Source: Zasmidium citrigriseum (lineage: Eukaryota > Ascomycota > Dothideomycetes > Mycosphaerellales > Mycosphaerellaceae). Taken from it: a stretch of 64,000 nt of DNA. Positions 33,001 to 43,969 of the stretch are shown here, piece after piece (position 1 is the first letter of the stretch; every line of letters begins with the position of its first letter). Location: the NCBI GenBank assembly GCA_002786025.1, contig NHNW01000029.1, forward strand, positions 131,384 through 195,383, given 5' to 3'. The position numbers and the translations under genes are program-made. Below the pieces are notes generated by a model that saw nothing but the letters and a program-made list of their open reading frames with translations, did no database searches and was not told the origin of the DNA.

Positions 33001-34225
33001 ATAAACTGTCTTCGCTCATTGGCCTCGCGGGTAGGCCTTTCTCCTCAGATGTGGTAGGTCTTTCTTGGACCAGTTGTTTCAATTCCTCCATTCGATTGCT
33101 GTATGTCACTCGAATGGCATCCAACTTACGTTTATCGTCTTCGCCAGAAGTGCGCTCCATGACCTGTGTAAGCAACTCACAGGCATCGCTGTATGCCTCC
33201 AATGCGCCGTCATAATTTTGAGCATTGTCCAGAAGAACTGCTGTATTGGCCTTTTGGAGTGCCTTTGAGAGCATCGTCTTCTTGTCCTTTTCTGTTCGCT
33301 CCCGTGTTCGCGGCTTTCTATGGCTGTTTCCCTCATCTTGTCCTTTCGATCTTCGCTCTCGATCCGTATACGATGAAGAGGCCACATGTCTCAATGTGTC
33401 CTGGCTTTCTGAGCCAGTCGCTGCTTTTGAACTTGTTACCTGCATTGGCGCTGTATGATTCCGCACCATCATCACTCGTTGGGTCTTAGCCATTCCGTAA
33501 GGCGCGAGCGCATCGTCGTGGTCGAAGTAATCGTTCTGCGAGTAGGAGTATGTCGGTTGTGAGAGGGGTGTTTGAAGGGTTTGGGTGGTGGAAGGCGACT
33601 CGGTATCATTGGGATCAGTGAGGGCCGGAGTCGTGTGGAGTGGGGGTAGCGCGGTTAGAGAGGTGTTGATGTCGGCTCGAGACGTGGACGTTCGTCGACT
33701 GCGTTGCGGGCTGCCGGTAAGCGATCCTGAATTGTTGGCTACATGTCTCCGATGCGGGCTCGCGCGGGGAGAGGCATCGAGCGCATTGTGGGGTCTCGAT
33801 CGAGGAGAGAACGACTGTCCAACTAGTGAAGAGAGAACAGCACCGCTGCTGGAGCGGTTCCTGCGCGAATGGCTGGCCACACTGGAAGTGGTGGATTGTG
33901 ACCAGCGGTTGACGGTGCCAATGGCTGAGGGGTCGCTGGACGAGTACTCGCTGGGGTCGATGGCGACGCTCTTCCTGCGCTTGTGGTCCTGGGACATGGG
34001 ATCGCGGCCCAGACGCAATGGGATCAGGTTCGCATCGGCGGCCGGGCTCTGCGATCGAAAGCGGGAGAGGGAGCCCGGGCGCTGGACGGTGACGGCGCTG
34101 CCGGAGGAAAGCGAGGTGCTGCGACGCTGGTGGGAGAGCAAGGCGGCGGTGGAGTGGGCGTCCAGGTCAAACGGGGCAGACGAGTTGGCAGCTCCTGGCG
34201 CTGAAACGGCCGTGCCCGCCTGCAT
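30096..34225 (-). CDS. large MIT-domain protein, conserved in fungi
   Basis: Two exons (34225-30541 and 30283-30096, a 257-base intron) give about 1290 residues. The first 310 residues are Ser/Arg/Pro-rich and disordered. An MIT (microtubule interacting and trafficking) domain lies at roughly 310-385 (KALQKANTAVLLDNAQNYDGALEAYSDACELL), the type that binds ESCRT-III tails. After another long disordered, Ser/Asp/Glu-rich middle comes a folded C-terminal region starting near PESFLLRPFWLMRALSQTITHPRGG and ending, after splicing, with QIARQVEDPGLKHSSPTHVGLELS and KFVKRGTEWVLA. I recognise the MIT domain with confidence and recall the C-terminal region only as a conserved fungal feature of unknown role. 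The acceptor ATTAG at 30284 is required by phase. Endosomal or trafficking function is inferred. Confidence 0.82.
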
Positions 34226-36314
34226 TGTCTCGGGATGGCGCTCACAACCACGATCCGCACGCACAGGCGACGGCGTCTGGCGTGGGCCCCTCGACACAGG
34301 CCTCTACTACACGCAGCGCAGCCCGGTCGCTCCGTTGTCTGCTCTGCTCCGCCACTGCAGCCCTACAGAGTTCGCAGATTCATGCGGGTTGCCGATCGGC
34401 TGCGTGCACCGAATCGCGCGTGGGCGTGGGCGTGCGGTGTTGCGTGGTGGCCGCTGCAGTTGTGCCCGAAAACGGTGGCGGCGGCTGGTCGGGGTCGTCG
34501 TACGCAGCGGTGCTGGCAACCAACAGGTGCAGCGGTGCCTGGGGGTCACACACGGGCAGTTACAGGATTACAGCTCCACTGCCGCCGCTGTGCAACGAGT
34601 CGCAAAGCTTGACTCCCGTTTCGTCTCGTCTCGTCTCGTCGGGCGTCTCGAGTCTCGAATTGCTATTATTGACTTTCTTCCTGCTGCTGCTCCGGCTCCC
34701 ATGGAGGGAGGGGTGAAAGGGCGATATGAGGACTTGGATATAGGCGGTCCAATGCGGCGTTGGCTCGTGTTATCAGGGCTTCCTCCAAGCCTCGTGGTTC
34801 GACAACTCAATCTACAGCGTGACCAGCAGGAACCGTGTCTCGGTGGACGGCAATGGCGTCAATGGGGTGACAGACGTCGTCGGTCCCAGGGAGATGCTTG
34901 CGCGCCTCGTGCACGCAGCTTGGACGTGTGTGGTCGGAATGCTCGTGTCGCGAAACCGTTCGTGTTGTTGTTGTCGCTGCCCGGCGGAGGATGGTCAGAA
35001 GGATGGTCGCCGCCAGTGCCCTCGCTGCCCAAGTGCTGCACGAGACTGCAGAGCAGCAATGGGATCGTGAGTCGAGGGAGGACGTTCCTGTGGACGGGAT
35101 GGGGTAGTGGTCCTCGCGGTGTAAGGGTCAACTCAACAGCGGACAGGGGATCCTCGCATCCTCGCACCTCGGCGCTACGCGGCCCGATCCCCGAGTCTGT
35201 GTTGAGGCACGGCGGCAGGCATAGGTTCGTGAGAGTGAGCTGCTTCAAGTTTAGATTGATTACCCGATCAATCTATCAAGTCCATCGATCCGGCAGCTCC
35301 TCGTCTGCTTCTGGAAGTCTTCGATTTATATCTTCCGCATCGCGACGTCGACTTCCTCCCGCTGTCATCGCCTGCAGAACTCCTGCTGCAAGCCCCTTGA
35401 CCCGACAGCTCAAGCTACACGCCCGCCGGCGCTCGCCCTAGCTTCGGAGTCCAGTCAGTCCACCACCACAGTTGCGCGTATGGGCACATGGAGGGGGACC
35501 TCCCTGTCGCCTACGTGACGGAGACTACATCCCCGAGTCGACGACGAGCCATGTCCATATCGCCGAAGCTCCGTGATCATGATATCAAACTTCGAGCTCT
35601 CCGTTCAATAGAATCAAAAACGAACCGAACCCTAAAACCTGGCCAACACGAGAACTATCAATCATGACCTAATAGCCTCATCCATGTCGGTTCACATGCT
35701 GGCAACTCTTAATCGTGAGATACATTTGGTACCAACAGGGAGACCAAATTCCACAAAAATGGGCAGATTTAGCAGGCCATGCGATCAATCAAACCCTCAC
35801 CCCTCCCCCGTCTCCTTCACCCTGCCGTCGACGAAACACCCCGTCCATCACGAAAAGCAACTCGACGTCAGACCGTTTCTTCAAGCCTGCAGGCAGCCTC
35901 ATCGTCTTGTCTCAGCTTAACCACAGTAAGAAACCACACACACGATCACCAAAACCTCGCATTGCACTGCTCGAATCCGAATATCACATGAATGGAGCAA
36001 TAACCAGCATTCTACCTTAGCCAAAGCAAACTCACTTTCTTCGTGACATCTCAATCGGTCACCAAATCGTCAGTGCTCCCAAACTCACCCCGTCCCACCA
36101 CCAACCTCCGCCCTCCACGTCACCCCCTCCACCCCTCTGCAGTTGAGACGCATCACTACGGAGACCATTGAAAAGAAAAAAATTCATCCAATCACAAAAA
36201 AGACCTTGTAAAAAGGCCGTCGGTGACCAATCGAAGCACTACGAGCGGTGTGTATGCACCCTAACCTTCCCCTTATGCAAAGCTAAACAAGAGCCGTCCG
36301 CGACCTCACTGCAC

Positions 36315-36431
36315 CCCGAGAACACCATGGACACTTCCCGAACACCACTGCCATTTCCCGAGACCACTGCACTCCTTCAAGACCGCTTCAAGAACCACTG
36401 CAACTTCAGAAGCCGTTCATAAACCACTGCA
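36315..36431 (+). repeat. short imperfect repeats, CCCGAgACC and ACCACTGCA units
   Basis: CCCGAGAACACC, CCCGAACACC and CCCGAGACC follow one another at about 20-base spacing, and ACCACTG occurs at 36344, 36363, 36394 and 36423. The spacing is irregular (19, 31 and 29 bases), so this is a degenerate cluster rather than a clean tandem array. Confidence 0.55.
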
Positions 36432-36580
36432 ACTCCCAAAACCACCAATATAGCTCTCCCGCAAGACGCACAGATACGCAACGCAATGCAATGCAATGTA
36501 CATGTAGTAACTAGAGAAAATCTGCTTCCTGCATCAATGTCCATCATCATATCGCCACTCCGAGATCCAAGGTCCAGTGA

Positions 36581-36770
36581 CCGAGAAGACAACGCATACC
36601 ATGCCTCGGAGCGAAAATCGAGAAAGTCGAGAATCGGACGTCCCCGTACGCAGTCAATGCGTCTCCTGTCGCCGAAGAGACAACGCATGGACTGCCTCGG
36701 ACGAAAATCGTGAAGTCGAGGACGAGGATCGAGAATTGAGAGGGGGAGGCCTCGTACGCACATGCAGCCA
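36581..36770 (+). repeat. two imperfect direct repeats of about 90 bases
   Basis: Copy one (36581-36660) and copy two (36672-36770) share AGACAACGCAT, TGCCTCGGA, CGAAAATCG, AAGTCGAG and CGTACGCA in the same order with similar spacing, offset by about 91 bases. Differences are substitutions and small indels, so the duplication is old. No coding frame spans it. Confidence 0.6.
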
Positions 36771-36884
36771 AGGTATTTGCTGTCGTGTCACCCAGTCCTC
36801 GACGTCTGGACGTCTGGCCGTCTCCTTGCACATCCCTTCCACCTCACGTGCCCTCCTCCCATCAACCTCCCTCTCCTCCCTCCC

Positions 36885-39800
36885 TTAGAGCGTCTCCCAA
36901 CCCCCCGGATTAATATCCCCCTCCAACTTCCTACTTATAACAGTAGGAACCATCCCCAGCAACCAAACCTCCCTAAGCAACTTATCATACCTTCTCTGAT
37001 TCAAAAACAACTGATGATGCCGTCGCAGCGTAGGATCCGGCTCGCCATGCCGATCCAAATACGGCGCATGCGCAAAACTCCCATTGCCCGGACCATGAAG
37101 GAAAAGAACCATACACTTGCGGATATTGATGAAAATTCCCGTCTTCTCGCCATGGGCTTCCATGTGTTGGTAGCAGCCGCCTTTGTTGCGGTCTTTCATG
37201 CAGCAGACGGCTTGCGAGCAGAAGATCTCGCCGCAGAGGAGGCAGACGGCCGGGTCCGTGACTTCTTTGCCTGTGGTGGGGCAGCGGCGCCGGATGGCTT
37301 CTTCGGTGAGGGTGTCGTAGTTTTTGGGGAGGCCGACGAGTTCGAAGATTGCGGGGTGAGGGAGGCGGATGGCTTCTTCGAAGTTGGGGTGCCGGGCGGC
37401 TTGGGAGATCCAGCGGGCGGTGATTTTGCGCAGGCTGGCGCCGCTGGGGGTCTGGGAGGTGTAGACTGAGCACATGTCGTCGATTGAGGGCATGTGGAGG
37501 AGTGCGGTGAGGCGGTGGAGTTCAGGGGCCTCTGGGTCAACATCGTAAGGGCAGTCGAAGTCCAGTCCGTAGCGTACGAGCATGAGCACAGTGCACTTGC
37601 GAAGGAATGTAAGCGCGTACTTGTTGACCATGTTGCGAAGCGCGGATGCAAATTCAGGTCCGGTAACACCGTCTTCTCCAGCTCCGAGATCCATGGCATC
37701 AACAGCGAGCCTGAACTGCTCACTCGTCTCTTCACCCTGTCCAACACTTCCCTGATCTTTGAAGATCGACCAGTACACGAACAACGTCTTGACAATCTCT
37801 GCCCAGTAGCACAGCTGCATGATCGAAGAAGCCTCTGCCACACTTGGGGCCATAAATGATAGCCAGTCTGCAAAGAACAGGAACATGTCATCCTCGAAGA
37901 GCATCTTGACATGAGTCTGTACTCTCGTCTCGTCAAAGTCCGAATTGACGCCAAACAGCTGAGCGGTGATGATATCGCGCTTCTTGATCGAATCTCGCGC
38001 AACAGCGTTAGAGCCAGATTTGAGAATGTTGACCGCCAGATACGATTCAGTCGTCTCCGACATGATCCGCAGATGCGTTAGAACCTGCTCAGGCAGCTCT
38101 GCTAGTAGTGATGTTGCCGTGGGATCACTGCAGACACCACGGTGTGAGATCTCAAAGGCAGAGATGGAGAGTCCTACGGCACGTGACATCGCAACGACCG
38201 GGTTTGTCGTACCAGATTGGGCCAGAGGAGAGTCTCGGATCTCTTCGGAGAGATGATTGTGCTTGATCGAATCCTCCATCCGAGTGTAGGCCTTCAAAAG
38301 CTCGTTCAGCCTGTTCTGTTCTGCAGTGGGCGATGATGTCGCATCGCCGCCTGAGACCGCCTGCCCTAGGCTCGCAAGGCTCGCGGAAGTGTGAGAAGCC
38401 AGTCCGAAAAGCCGTTGAAGCGTGTGACCTCTCCTCAGCGGATATCGGTTCTGATGAGGGCTCGTGGGCGAGCTGTTCTCCAACGAGAGCTCGTTCATAT
38501 TCTGCACCAACGAAGGAGCGAACATACTGGCCACGTAGTGGAACGATCGGTTTGAGTACAGATCCTGGACTTGCTGCTGATGGTGGTTGGCTGCCGGGAC
38601 GCTGTCGAAGAATGACAGATCAGCAGCATAGTTCGAAGGCGCTTCCGCAATCCAGTCCGCAAAACCCTTTGCTGCATGCAATTCATGCTCTTGCGCGCAT
38701 TCCTTCGCCTTCCAAATGATGGGCAAGAACGTGTTGCCGAGCGCCTTGCAAAGGGGGCAAATAAACTCCTTGTTCTCGATCGTCTCTGGGTGGTTCCGAG
38801 CAATCTGTTGTGCATGGCGCCTATGCGTGGCAGTCAAATAAAGCTCGAAGCAGTTGTAGTGCATGATGTGTCCGCAACTCGTGGCTACTGGGCCCTTGAT
38901 TCCTGTTTGATGCGGGAACGCCTTTGAAAGACTTTGGCGCTCGACCATCACGACCTTTCCGTCAGGGTTGATCTTCTGGACCGGATGCTTATTATCGCCC
39001 GCCACGCCAAAAGGCCGCAGATGGTCGGCTGATCGATCCAAATTCTCCGGCGTGCGGTCGACTTCTTTGATGTAATCCTGATCGAACGTCGGGGTCGACC
39101 GCAAGATGCTGCTCTCGCCTAGGAAGGCAAAGGTGCCATACAGTCGCTGGTCGTCTGTCTCCTCTTGACAGAGGATGCAAGTCCCGGTTGGGAAGTTCCA
39201 CGTCTTTCGTTGTTCTATGTTCTCTGGTTCCTGTGTAATGGACATGTCGTCTTCGAGGTCGTCAAACTCGTCATCAAAGCTGGACAGGCCCTGGTTTTGG
39301 AGGAAGCTGTTCTGCTGCTGTTTCATCTGAGCCATAATCTTGGCCTGTCGTGCAAGTGCTTCTTGCTTCTTCCGCTCCTTGTCTTCTGCGGACAATGACG
39401 CTGGTGAGCCGGTGTCTGATCGATCAAGGATAGCACCTAATGGACCCATCGCTGTGGTCAATTTGTCCGGTCGCTGAAGATGCATCTTGCGCAAGATGTG
39501 TTTGATCGCCGGATGGCAAGAAGCGTATTCATCCATGCCAGACAGTGCAACAAGTAACGTAACCACGGTTGTCTGCGTGCTGAGCGGAATGTAGTCGTGG
39601 CGCTTGAAGTTACAAGTCGTTGAGGAAGCAAGTTTGACGAAGCCATCGTCGGCCCCTTCGGAGGCCTTGTCCTCCACTACCGCAATCAGCAGCAGGTGTA
39701 GAACAACATGCAGGAAGGTCTCCACGCGGGTGACTTGCACCTTTGGCGCTGCCTCTTTCACGTTCAATGCGAAGTTGAGGGCAGCTCCAACGGCCTGCAC

Positions 39801-42800
39801 AAATAGAGGCGTCGCAGTGAAGGCGGAGATATTGGCAAACAGTCCATCGTTGATCGGATCGAGTCGAGGCTCGTAGACCACATCTTCAGCCTTCTTACCC
39901 GTCTTGCGAGCAATGTGGCGCTTGTAGATATTCTCGGCCTCTTCGCGCTGATTGCGGGAGTAGTGGGCATAGAAAGGATCCACAAGCTCGATGTACTCAG
40001 GCTTGAGCTCGAATGTACCCGTGTCTGATAATCCCTCCGGCGGCCGGAAGACGGTCATGCTTTCGAGGATACGGTTGAAGTCGTCTGATTCTCCAATCTT
40101 CTCCGTGACTCTCTGGCTGAGCTCACTGAAGGACAGGGGCTTAAAGCAGAGTGCGTGCGCGATGTCATGTTGGAGGACCTTGTCATGCTGCTCCTTGGGA
40201 TCGATGCTCGGTAGCAGGTTGCCACGCTCCGACAGCGCAATCACGAGAAGGTGGTAGAAGTCCTCGAAGACATCGAGCTGCTGAGGCTCTTCAAAGCCGG
40301 GGTTGACTTCGTAAATGCCCTTTGCCCATCCTTCCATCTGGAAGCGGTCGAGCATCTGCGCCAGGAACCTCTCTCCTGGTCGTTCGTTCTCAGCACCACA
40401 CAATACCAATCCCGACTGCACCATCAAGAGGTCGCGCTGGTAGCCAACATCTCGGTGAGATACGCCTCGGTATGTATGAGCTTGATGTCGGAGCGTAATC
40501 CCATTTCGCACCCACATGCCTGCTTTCATCTGGGCAAGCCAGACGCAGACACGCAGTGGATGGTCGAAGATTGCACTGAGCAGCTCATCAGAGGTCAAGT
40601 CTGCCGGTGCTGGCGCGCCTCTGGTGACGTTCCACGGGTCCTTGAGATCAGCCGGCGAGAAGTGAAGCAGCGCCCGCATCTCCTCCCTACGCATGCCTTT
40701 TGCATTCTCAATGAGCCAGGAGAGCAGGTAGTGGAGCGGATGATGGAAGCTCATGGGCTCTGACTGCACAATGTGGCGTGGCACGCTGTATAGCTTGCCA
40801 TCATACTCAAAGGGGCCGACTGAATGCCAGGCTAGGTCGTCTTTGAGCTCTGCAGCATGGAATCGCTTGCGTTCGTAACCGAACGAGTTGATCATGGCCA
40901 CTTGAGCCACTGTACGCACCGCGCGCTGCAGGTTGACATTGCCATCGTCGAACTTTGTATCCGGAGCAAATGAGATGGCGACTTGCTTGCAGAGCTTGTT
41001 GATCTCCTTGACAATCATGCTGGCACTAATCCAGGCATCCGATTCGTACTCAACGTGCTCGCCGGTAGCACGCACATTGGGACAGACTCCTTGGTGTAGT
41101 TTGACCAGATCCAAGAATTGAAGCAGGTAGCGAGGTTCGAATCGCATTCGCTGGTGGATGAGCTCGGACTGGAACAGCCAACGAAGATCAAGGAAGAAGT
41201 GGAATACTCTGCGATTCGTGACAGCTCCTGCATCAAACGCTAGTGTGGCCTTGGGATGGACATCTTCAGGGAAGCCGACCTGTCTGCTGGTGATGAATGT
41301 GTAGAGAATCGCCATCAGATTGGTCAAGAAATTCCCTCGTTCGACCACTTCTTGCGTAATGGTAGGCGTGGTGAGCATCTGCACACTTAGATTGATGATC
41401 GAGTGATCTGGCTCGCGGTCTGCGACCAGATACAGCTGTGCGAGTGCTGTGTACAGCCCAGCAAATCGAAGCCCCAGTATACGCTTGAAGTGTGGGATTG
41501 TCACAACCGTTGTGATGTAAAGGTGCCGGAGGTGAATCCGCAGCGTCTTCCACAATCGCAGATCGTACAAGATGAGGAAATCAAGTCGCACACGCTGCCA
41601 TAGGTCTTCGCAAGGTTCTGCAGGTCTCGGTGCTTTGAAGCCTTCCGGCTTCTCAAGCCAATGCTTGCTGGGCCGAAGTCTCTTCGTCCCCTTGACTTTC
41701 GGTGTCTTTGGCACATTCCCATAAGGCTCGTTGGATACTGGTCTCGACTGCTCTGGGCCCTCTCCCTCATCACTGTCTTGCGGTGTTAGTATCCTTCTTC
41801 TATGGCCCGACGGAGCAGGAGGAGGTGGAGGTGGTGGATATCCTGCATACGTAGCTTCAAGTGCACCAGTCACATCGTCTTCGGCTTCGTCCAAGATATC
41901 AATGTCCATATCCACAGTATCGTTCAGGGCCGTGTTCGAGGCGTTTCTGGCATCTTCAACTTCGAATCCCATATCATCGTCATCGTCGACATCCATGTCA
42001 CCGTAGACGTTTGTCGCTTCATCCTCTTCGTCAGCAATATCGTCGTCATCTTCATCATCGTTATTCTCTGTTTCGTCGTCATCGCTGGCAAGATTTTCCA
42101 CTTCGACCTCGAGTCGCACAATGTTTGCGGCGCGTCGAAGAGGTGCCATGTATGCACGATACCTCCTAGCCAGCCTGTCGTTCTCGTCCGTCTCATGATC
42201 GTCTATGCCTGCCTGGCCAATGTCCTTGTTGCTCGCCGGACTTCCCGTTCGCCAGGGTTTCAGAAGCTCTTCGCAGATGATGTTTCTCAGCAAATGCGGT
42301 TCGTCGCCAACCGCCCCGCCAGAGATATCTGAAATCCAGTCTATAATCGAGGAGCACATTTGCTCCCTGAATGTATCTCGTGCTGATCTGATCGTCACTG
42401 TGACCTTGAGTTGTTCGATGATTTCGGCCATCCGTAAGAGCTCCTCTAGGTCTCGCGAGTACTGGACCACGGATCTTCCTACATCGTTCACCTCCATAGC
42501 CTTTTCAAGTCCAAATCTCTTCGTTCTTGAGCAAGCTCTGGCGACCTGGTTCTGTACATCATCCACGGTGTGCTTCTCGTCATTCCATAGTACAAGGGCG
42601 AACTCTGGGTGCTCTTCCAGGGGCTCCACTCCGTACACTTGCGACAAACGCGACAGTCTCTCGTCCTGAAGTATAGAAGTCTTGGATTTTGGTAATCTCA
42701 GCTGTTCTGGGGAGCACGAGAAGACGTCGCAAAGATAGTCCACGCATCTCGAAATGGTCATTCGAATAGATTCCACCAGATCAACCGGTAGCTGCGAACC

Positions 42801-43355
42801 CAAGGACCCTGCAGGGGCCTTCTGCTTGTCCTTGCCAGAGCTCTTAGCCGATTGAAGATCAGGATCCTCTCCGGCAGTGTGTATCGAGCAGCGAACTTCT
42901 CTCTTCCATGCCTCGTGGTCTCCGCAGTCGCAGCATCCACTGTTGCCAGGAGAGACGGAGATCAAGACAGTATGTCCCTCATGATCACTGCATTCGAAGC
43001 ACTTTGCGCACAACACACATGTGTCGTCCGCTGCGCATGTCTTGCAGTGATATGTGCTCTCTCCATTCTTGAAGATATGTCCGCATGCCTGGCCTTTTGC
43101 TGCAGCGGTGTACTCTGCTCCTTCCAGTGCACCTTGGGCATCACGAAGCGACCATAATTTCGAGCGATCGGTGGGAGGTCCTTGCGGGAAGAACAGGCGC
43201 AGGTAATCGTCCCGTCCTCTGGCCAGGGATCTGAAGAGGGTTTGTCTGAGGTCGCAATCGGCGGCATGAGTGAAGCGGTTGTCGAAATAGGAGGGCTGTT
43301 CGAGAAGACGGCGATTCAGTTCCCGCTCCTCGTGGGAGATCGGTTGCATTATCAT
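36885..43355 (-). CDS. UBR1: N-end-rule E3 ubiquitin ligase (N-recognin)
   Basis: A single-exon protein of about 2156 residues. The UBR box that binds basic N-terminal residues is at about 91-160 (CGHIFKNGESTYHCKTC ... CCDCGDHEAW), followed by a ClpS-like region, a very acidic stretch near 420-470 (DDDETENNDDEDDDD), a Pro run, a long helical middle, an atypical RING with CILCQEE (about 1390), CGHIMHYNCFE (about 1492) and CPLCKALGN (about 1532), and the C-terminal UBR autoinhibitory region ending in cysteine pairs (CPTTGKEVTDPAVCLLCG) and GDINPGGWETL. It ubiquitinates proteins with destabilising N-termini together with a Rad6-type E2. The first ATG is 43355; the frame is open upstream only from GTG. 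Near 37130 codons switch from C/A-ending to G/T-ending toward the stop. Confidence 0.94.
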   Translation of the reverse strand: MIMQPISHEERELNRRLLEQPSYFDNRFTHAADCDLRQTLFRSLARGRDDYLRLFFPQGPPTDRSKLWSLRDAQGALEGAEYTAAAKGQACGHIFKNGESTYHCKTCAADDTCVLCAKCFECSDHEGHTVLISVSPGNSGCCDCGDHEAWKREVRCSIHTAGEDPDLQSAKSSGKDKQKAPAGSLGSQLPVDLVESIRMTISRCVDYLCDVFSCSPEQLRLPKSKTSILQDERLSRLSQVYGVEPLEEHPEFALVLWNDEKHTVDDVQNQVARACSRTKRFGLEKAMEVNDVGRSVVQYSRDLEELLRMAEIIEQLKVTVTIRSARDTFREQMCSSIIDWISDISGGAVGDEPHLLRNIICEELLKPWRTGSPASNKDIGQAGIDDHETDENDRLARRYRAYMAPLRRAANIVRLEVEVENLASDDDETENNDDEDDDDIADEEDEATNVYGDMDVDDDDDMGFEVEDARNASNTALNDTVDMDIDILDEAEDDVTGALEATYAGYPPPPPPPAPSGHRRRILTPQDSDEGEGPEQSRPVSNEPYGNVPKTPKVKGTKRLRPSKHWLEKPEGFKAPRPAEPCEDLWQRVRLDFLILYDLRLWKTLRIHLRHLYITTVVTIPHFKRILGLRFAGLYTALAQLYLVADREPDHSIINLSVQMLTTPTITQEVVERGNFLTNLMAILYTFITSRQVGFPEDVHPKATLAFDAGAVTNRRVFHFFLDLRWLFQSELIHQRMRFEPRYLLQFLDLVKLHQGVCPNVRATGEHVEYESDAWISASMIVKEINKLCKQVAISFAPDTKFDDGNVNLQRAVRTVAQVAMINSFGYERKRFHAAELKDDLAWHSVGPFEYDGKLYSVPRHIVQSEPMSFHHPLHYLLSWLIENAKGMRREEMRALLHFSPADLKDPWNVTRGAPAPADLTSDELLSAIFDHPLRVCVWLAQMKAGMWVRNGITLRHQAHTYRGVSHRDVGYQRDLLMVQSGLVLCGAENERPGERFLAQMLDRFQMEGWAKGIYEVNPGFEEPQQLDVFEDFYHLLVIALSERGNLLPSIDPKEQHDKVLQHDIAHALCFKPLSFSELSQRVTEKIGESDDFNRILESMTVFRPPEGLSDTGTFELKPEYIELVDPFYAHYSRNQREEAENIYKRHIARKTGKKAEDVVYEPRLDPINDGLFANISAFTATPLFVQAVGAALNFALNVKEAAPKVQVTRVETFLHVVLHLLLIAVVEDKASEGADDGFVKLASSTTCNFKRHDYIPLSTQTTVVTLLVALSGMDEYASCHPAIKHILRKMHLQRPDKLTTAMGPLGAILDRSDTGSPASLSAEDKERKKQEALARQAKIMAQMKQQQNSFLQNQGLSSFDDEFDDLEDDMSITQEPENIEQRKTWNFPTGTCILCQEETDDQRLYGTFAFLGESSILRSTPTFDQDYIKEVDRTPENLDRSADHLRPFGVAGDNKHPVQKINPDGKVVMVERQSLSKAFPHQTGIKGPVATSCGHIMHYNCFELYLTATHRRHAQQIARNHPETIENKEFICPLCKALGNTFLPIIWKAKECAQEHELHAAKGFADWIAEAPSNYAADLSFFDSVPAANHHQQQVQDLYSNRSFHYVASMFAPSLVQNMNELSLENSSPTSPHQNRYPLRRGHTLQRLFGLASHTSASLASLGQAVSGGDATSSPTAEQNRLNELLKAYTRMEDSIKHNHLSEEIRDSPLAQSGTTNPVVAMSRAVGLSISAFEISHRGVCSDPTATSLLAELPEQVLTHLRIMSETTESYLAVNILKSGSNAVARDSIKKRDIITAQLFGVNSDFDETRVQTHVKMLFEDDMFLFFADWLSFMAPSVAEASSIMQLCYWAEIVKTLFVYWSIFKDQGSVGQGEETSEQFRLAVDAMDLGAGEDGVTGPEFASALRNMVNKYALTFLRKCTVLMLVRYGLDFDCPYDVDPEAPELHRLTALLHMPSIDDMCSVYTSQTPSGASLRKITARWISQAARHPNFEEAIRLPHPAIFELVGLPKNYDTLTEEAIRRRCPTTGKEVTDPAVCLLCGEIFCSQAVCCMKDRNKGGCYQHMEAHGEKTGIFINIRKCMVLFLHGPGNGSFAHAPYLDRHGEPDPTLRRHHQLFLNQRRYDKLLREVWLLGMVPTVISRKLEGDINPGGWETL

Positions 43356-43969
43356 GGTGTTGTTTCCTGGTCCCAGTGTGGGAAGCCTGCTCACGAGCGG
43401 AGGGGTTTATGTCGAGGCGAGATCGGAGAAGGCGTGGAAAGCATGGGCAGAAAGCGCAAGGTTGAGTCGAGCCAGTCGCGATTATATTGTAGTCGAGATT
43501 TTGGTAGTGTTACTTAGTCGCGTGGCAGAGATGCGTTGTTTGGGCGGCGGTGGCGGTGGATGACTGAAGATCAAAGCTGCTGCTGCTGCATGTGTCTTGA
43601 CCGCGAGCTTCACGCTTCCCGCGTCCAACAATGACGTAGCGACAAACCCGGCAAAATGTCGCTCAGCACCTTCTATATGAGATGAAAGATAGAGGGAAGA
43701 ACAGAAGTCGCAATATGAAGAGATTAGAGGCTGTAGAACGTGAAGAAAAGAAGTCTGATGTCGTGGTGCTGGTAAAAGTCGGCTCAGGCTAGCTCAAGCT
43801 TGCTGAATATCTTCACATGGAATCACGGAGGGCCCTCCTTGCCAGCCGCTCCATAGTATACACTTTCCCACGTCCTCAAGAGCTGCAATCGCCGTGGTTT
43901 TTCGTCTATTTCTGCGGTTCATTGACTCTCCGGCTTCCCTCGATTTCCCTCCTCAGTCATCCACCCGCC
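43356..43969. other. UBR1 promoter region
   Basis: About 610 bases between the UBR1 start and the QCR9 stop, both on the minus strand. Purine-rich on the plus strand near 43680-43760, i.e. pyrimidine-rich toward UBR1, as in fungal promoters. No gene is seen. Confidence 0.4.

Larger units (their letters stand above)
34226..36884. other. 2.66-kb gene-free region between two minus-strand genes
   Basis: The longest gene-free stretch of normal composition here. It holds the promoter and leader of the MIT-domain gene on the left and the 3' flank of UBR1 on the right. Long plus-strand frames such as 33585-35441 start at GTG and are antisense to the Ser/Arg-rich coding part, so they are not genes. 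A TCGTC run lies at about 34620-34636. Two groups of imperfect repeats (36315-36431 and 36581-36770) are listed separately. A non-coding transcript is possible but unsupported. Confidence 0.45.

Noticed and set aside
33585..35441. 618-codon plus-strand frame
   Set aside because: It begins at GTG, lies largely antisense to the Ser/Arg-rich MIT-protein exon and has no domain. It is a shadow of biased coding sequence.
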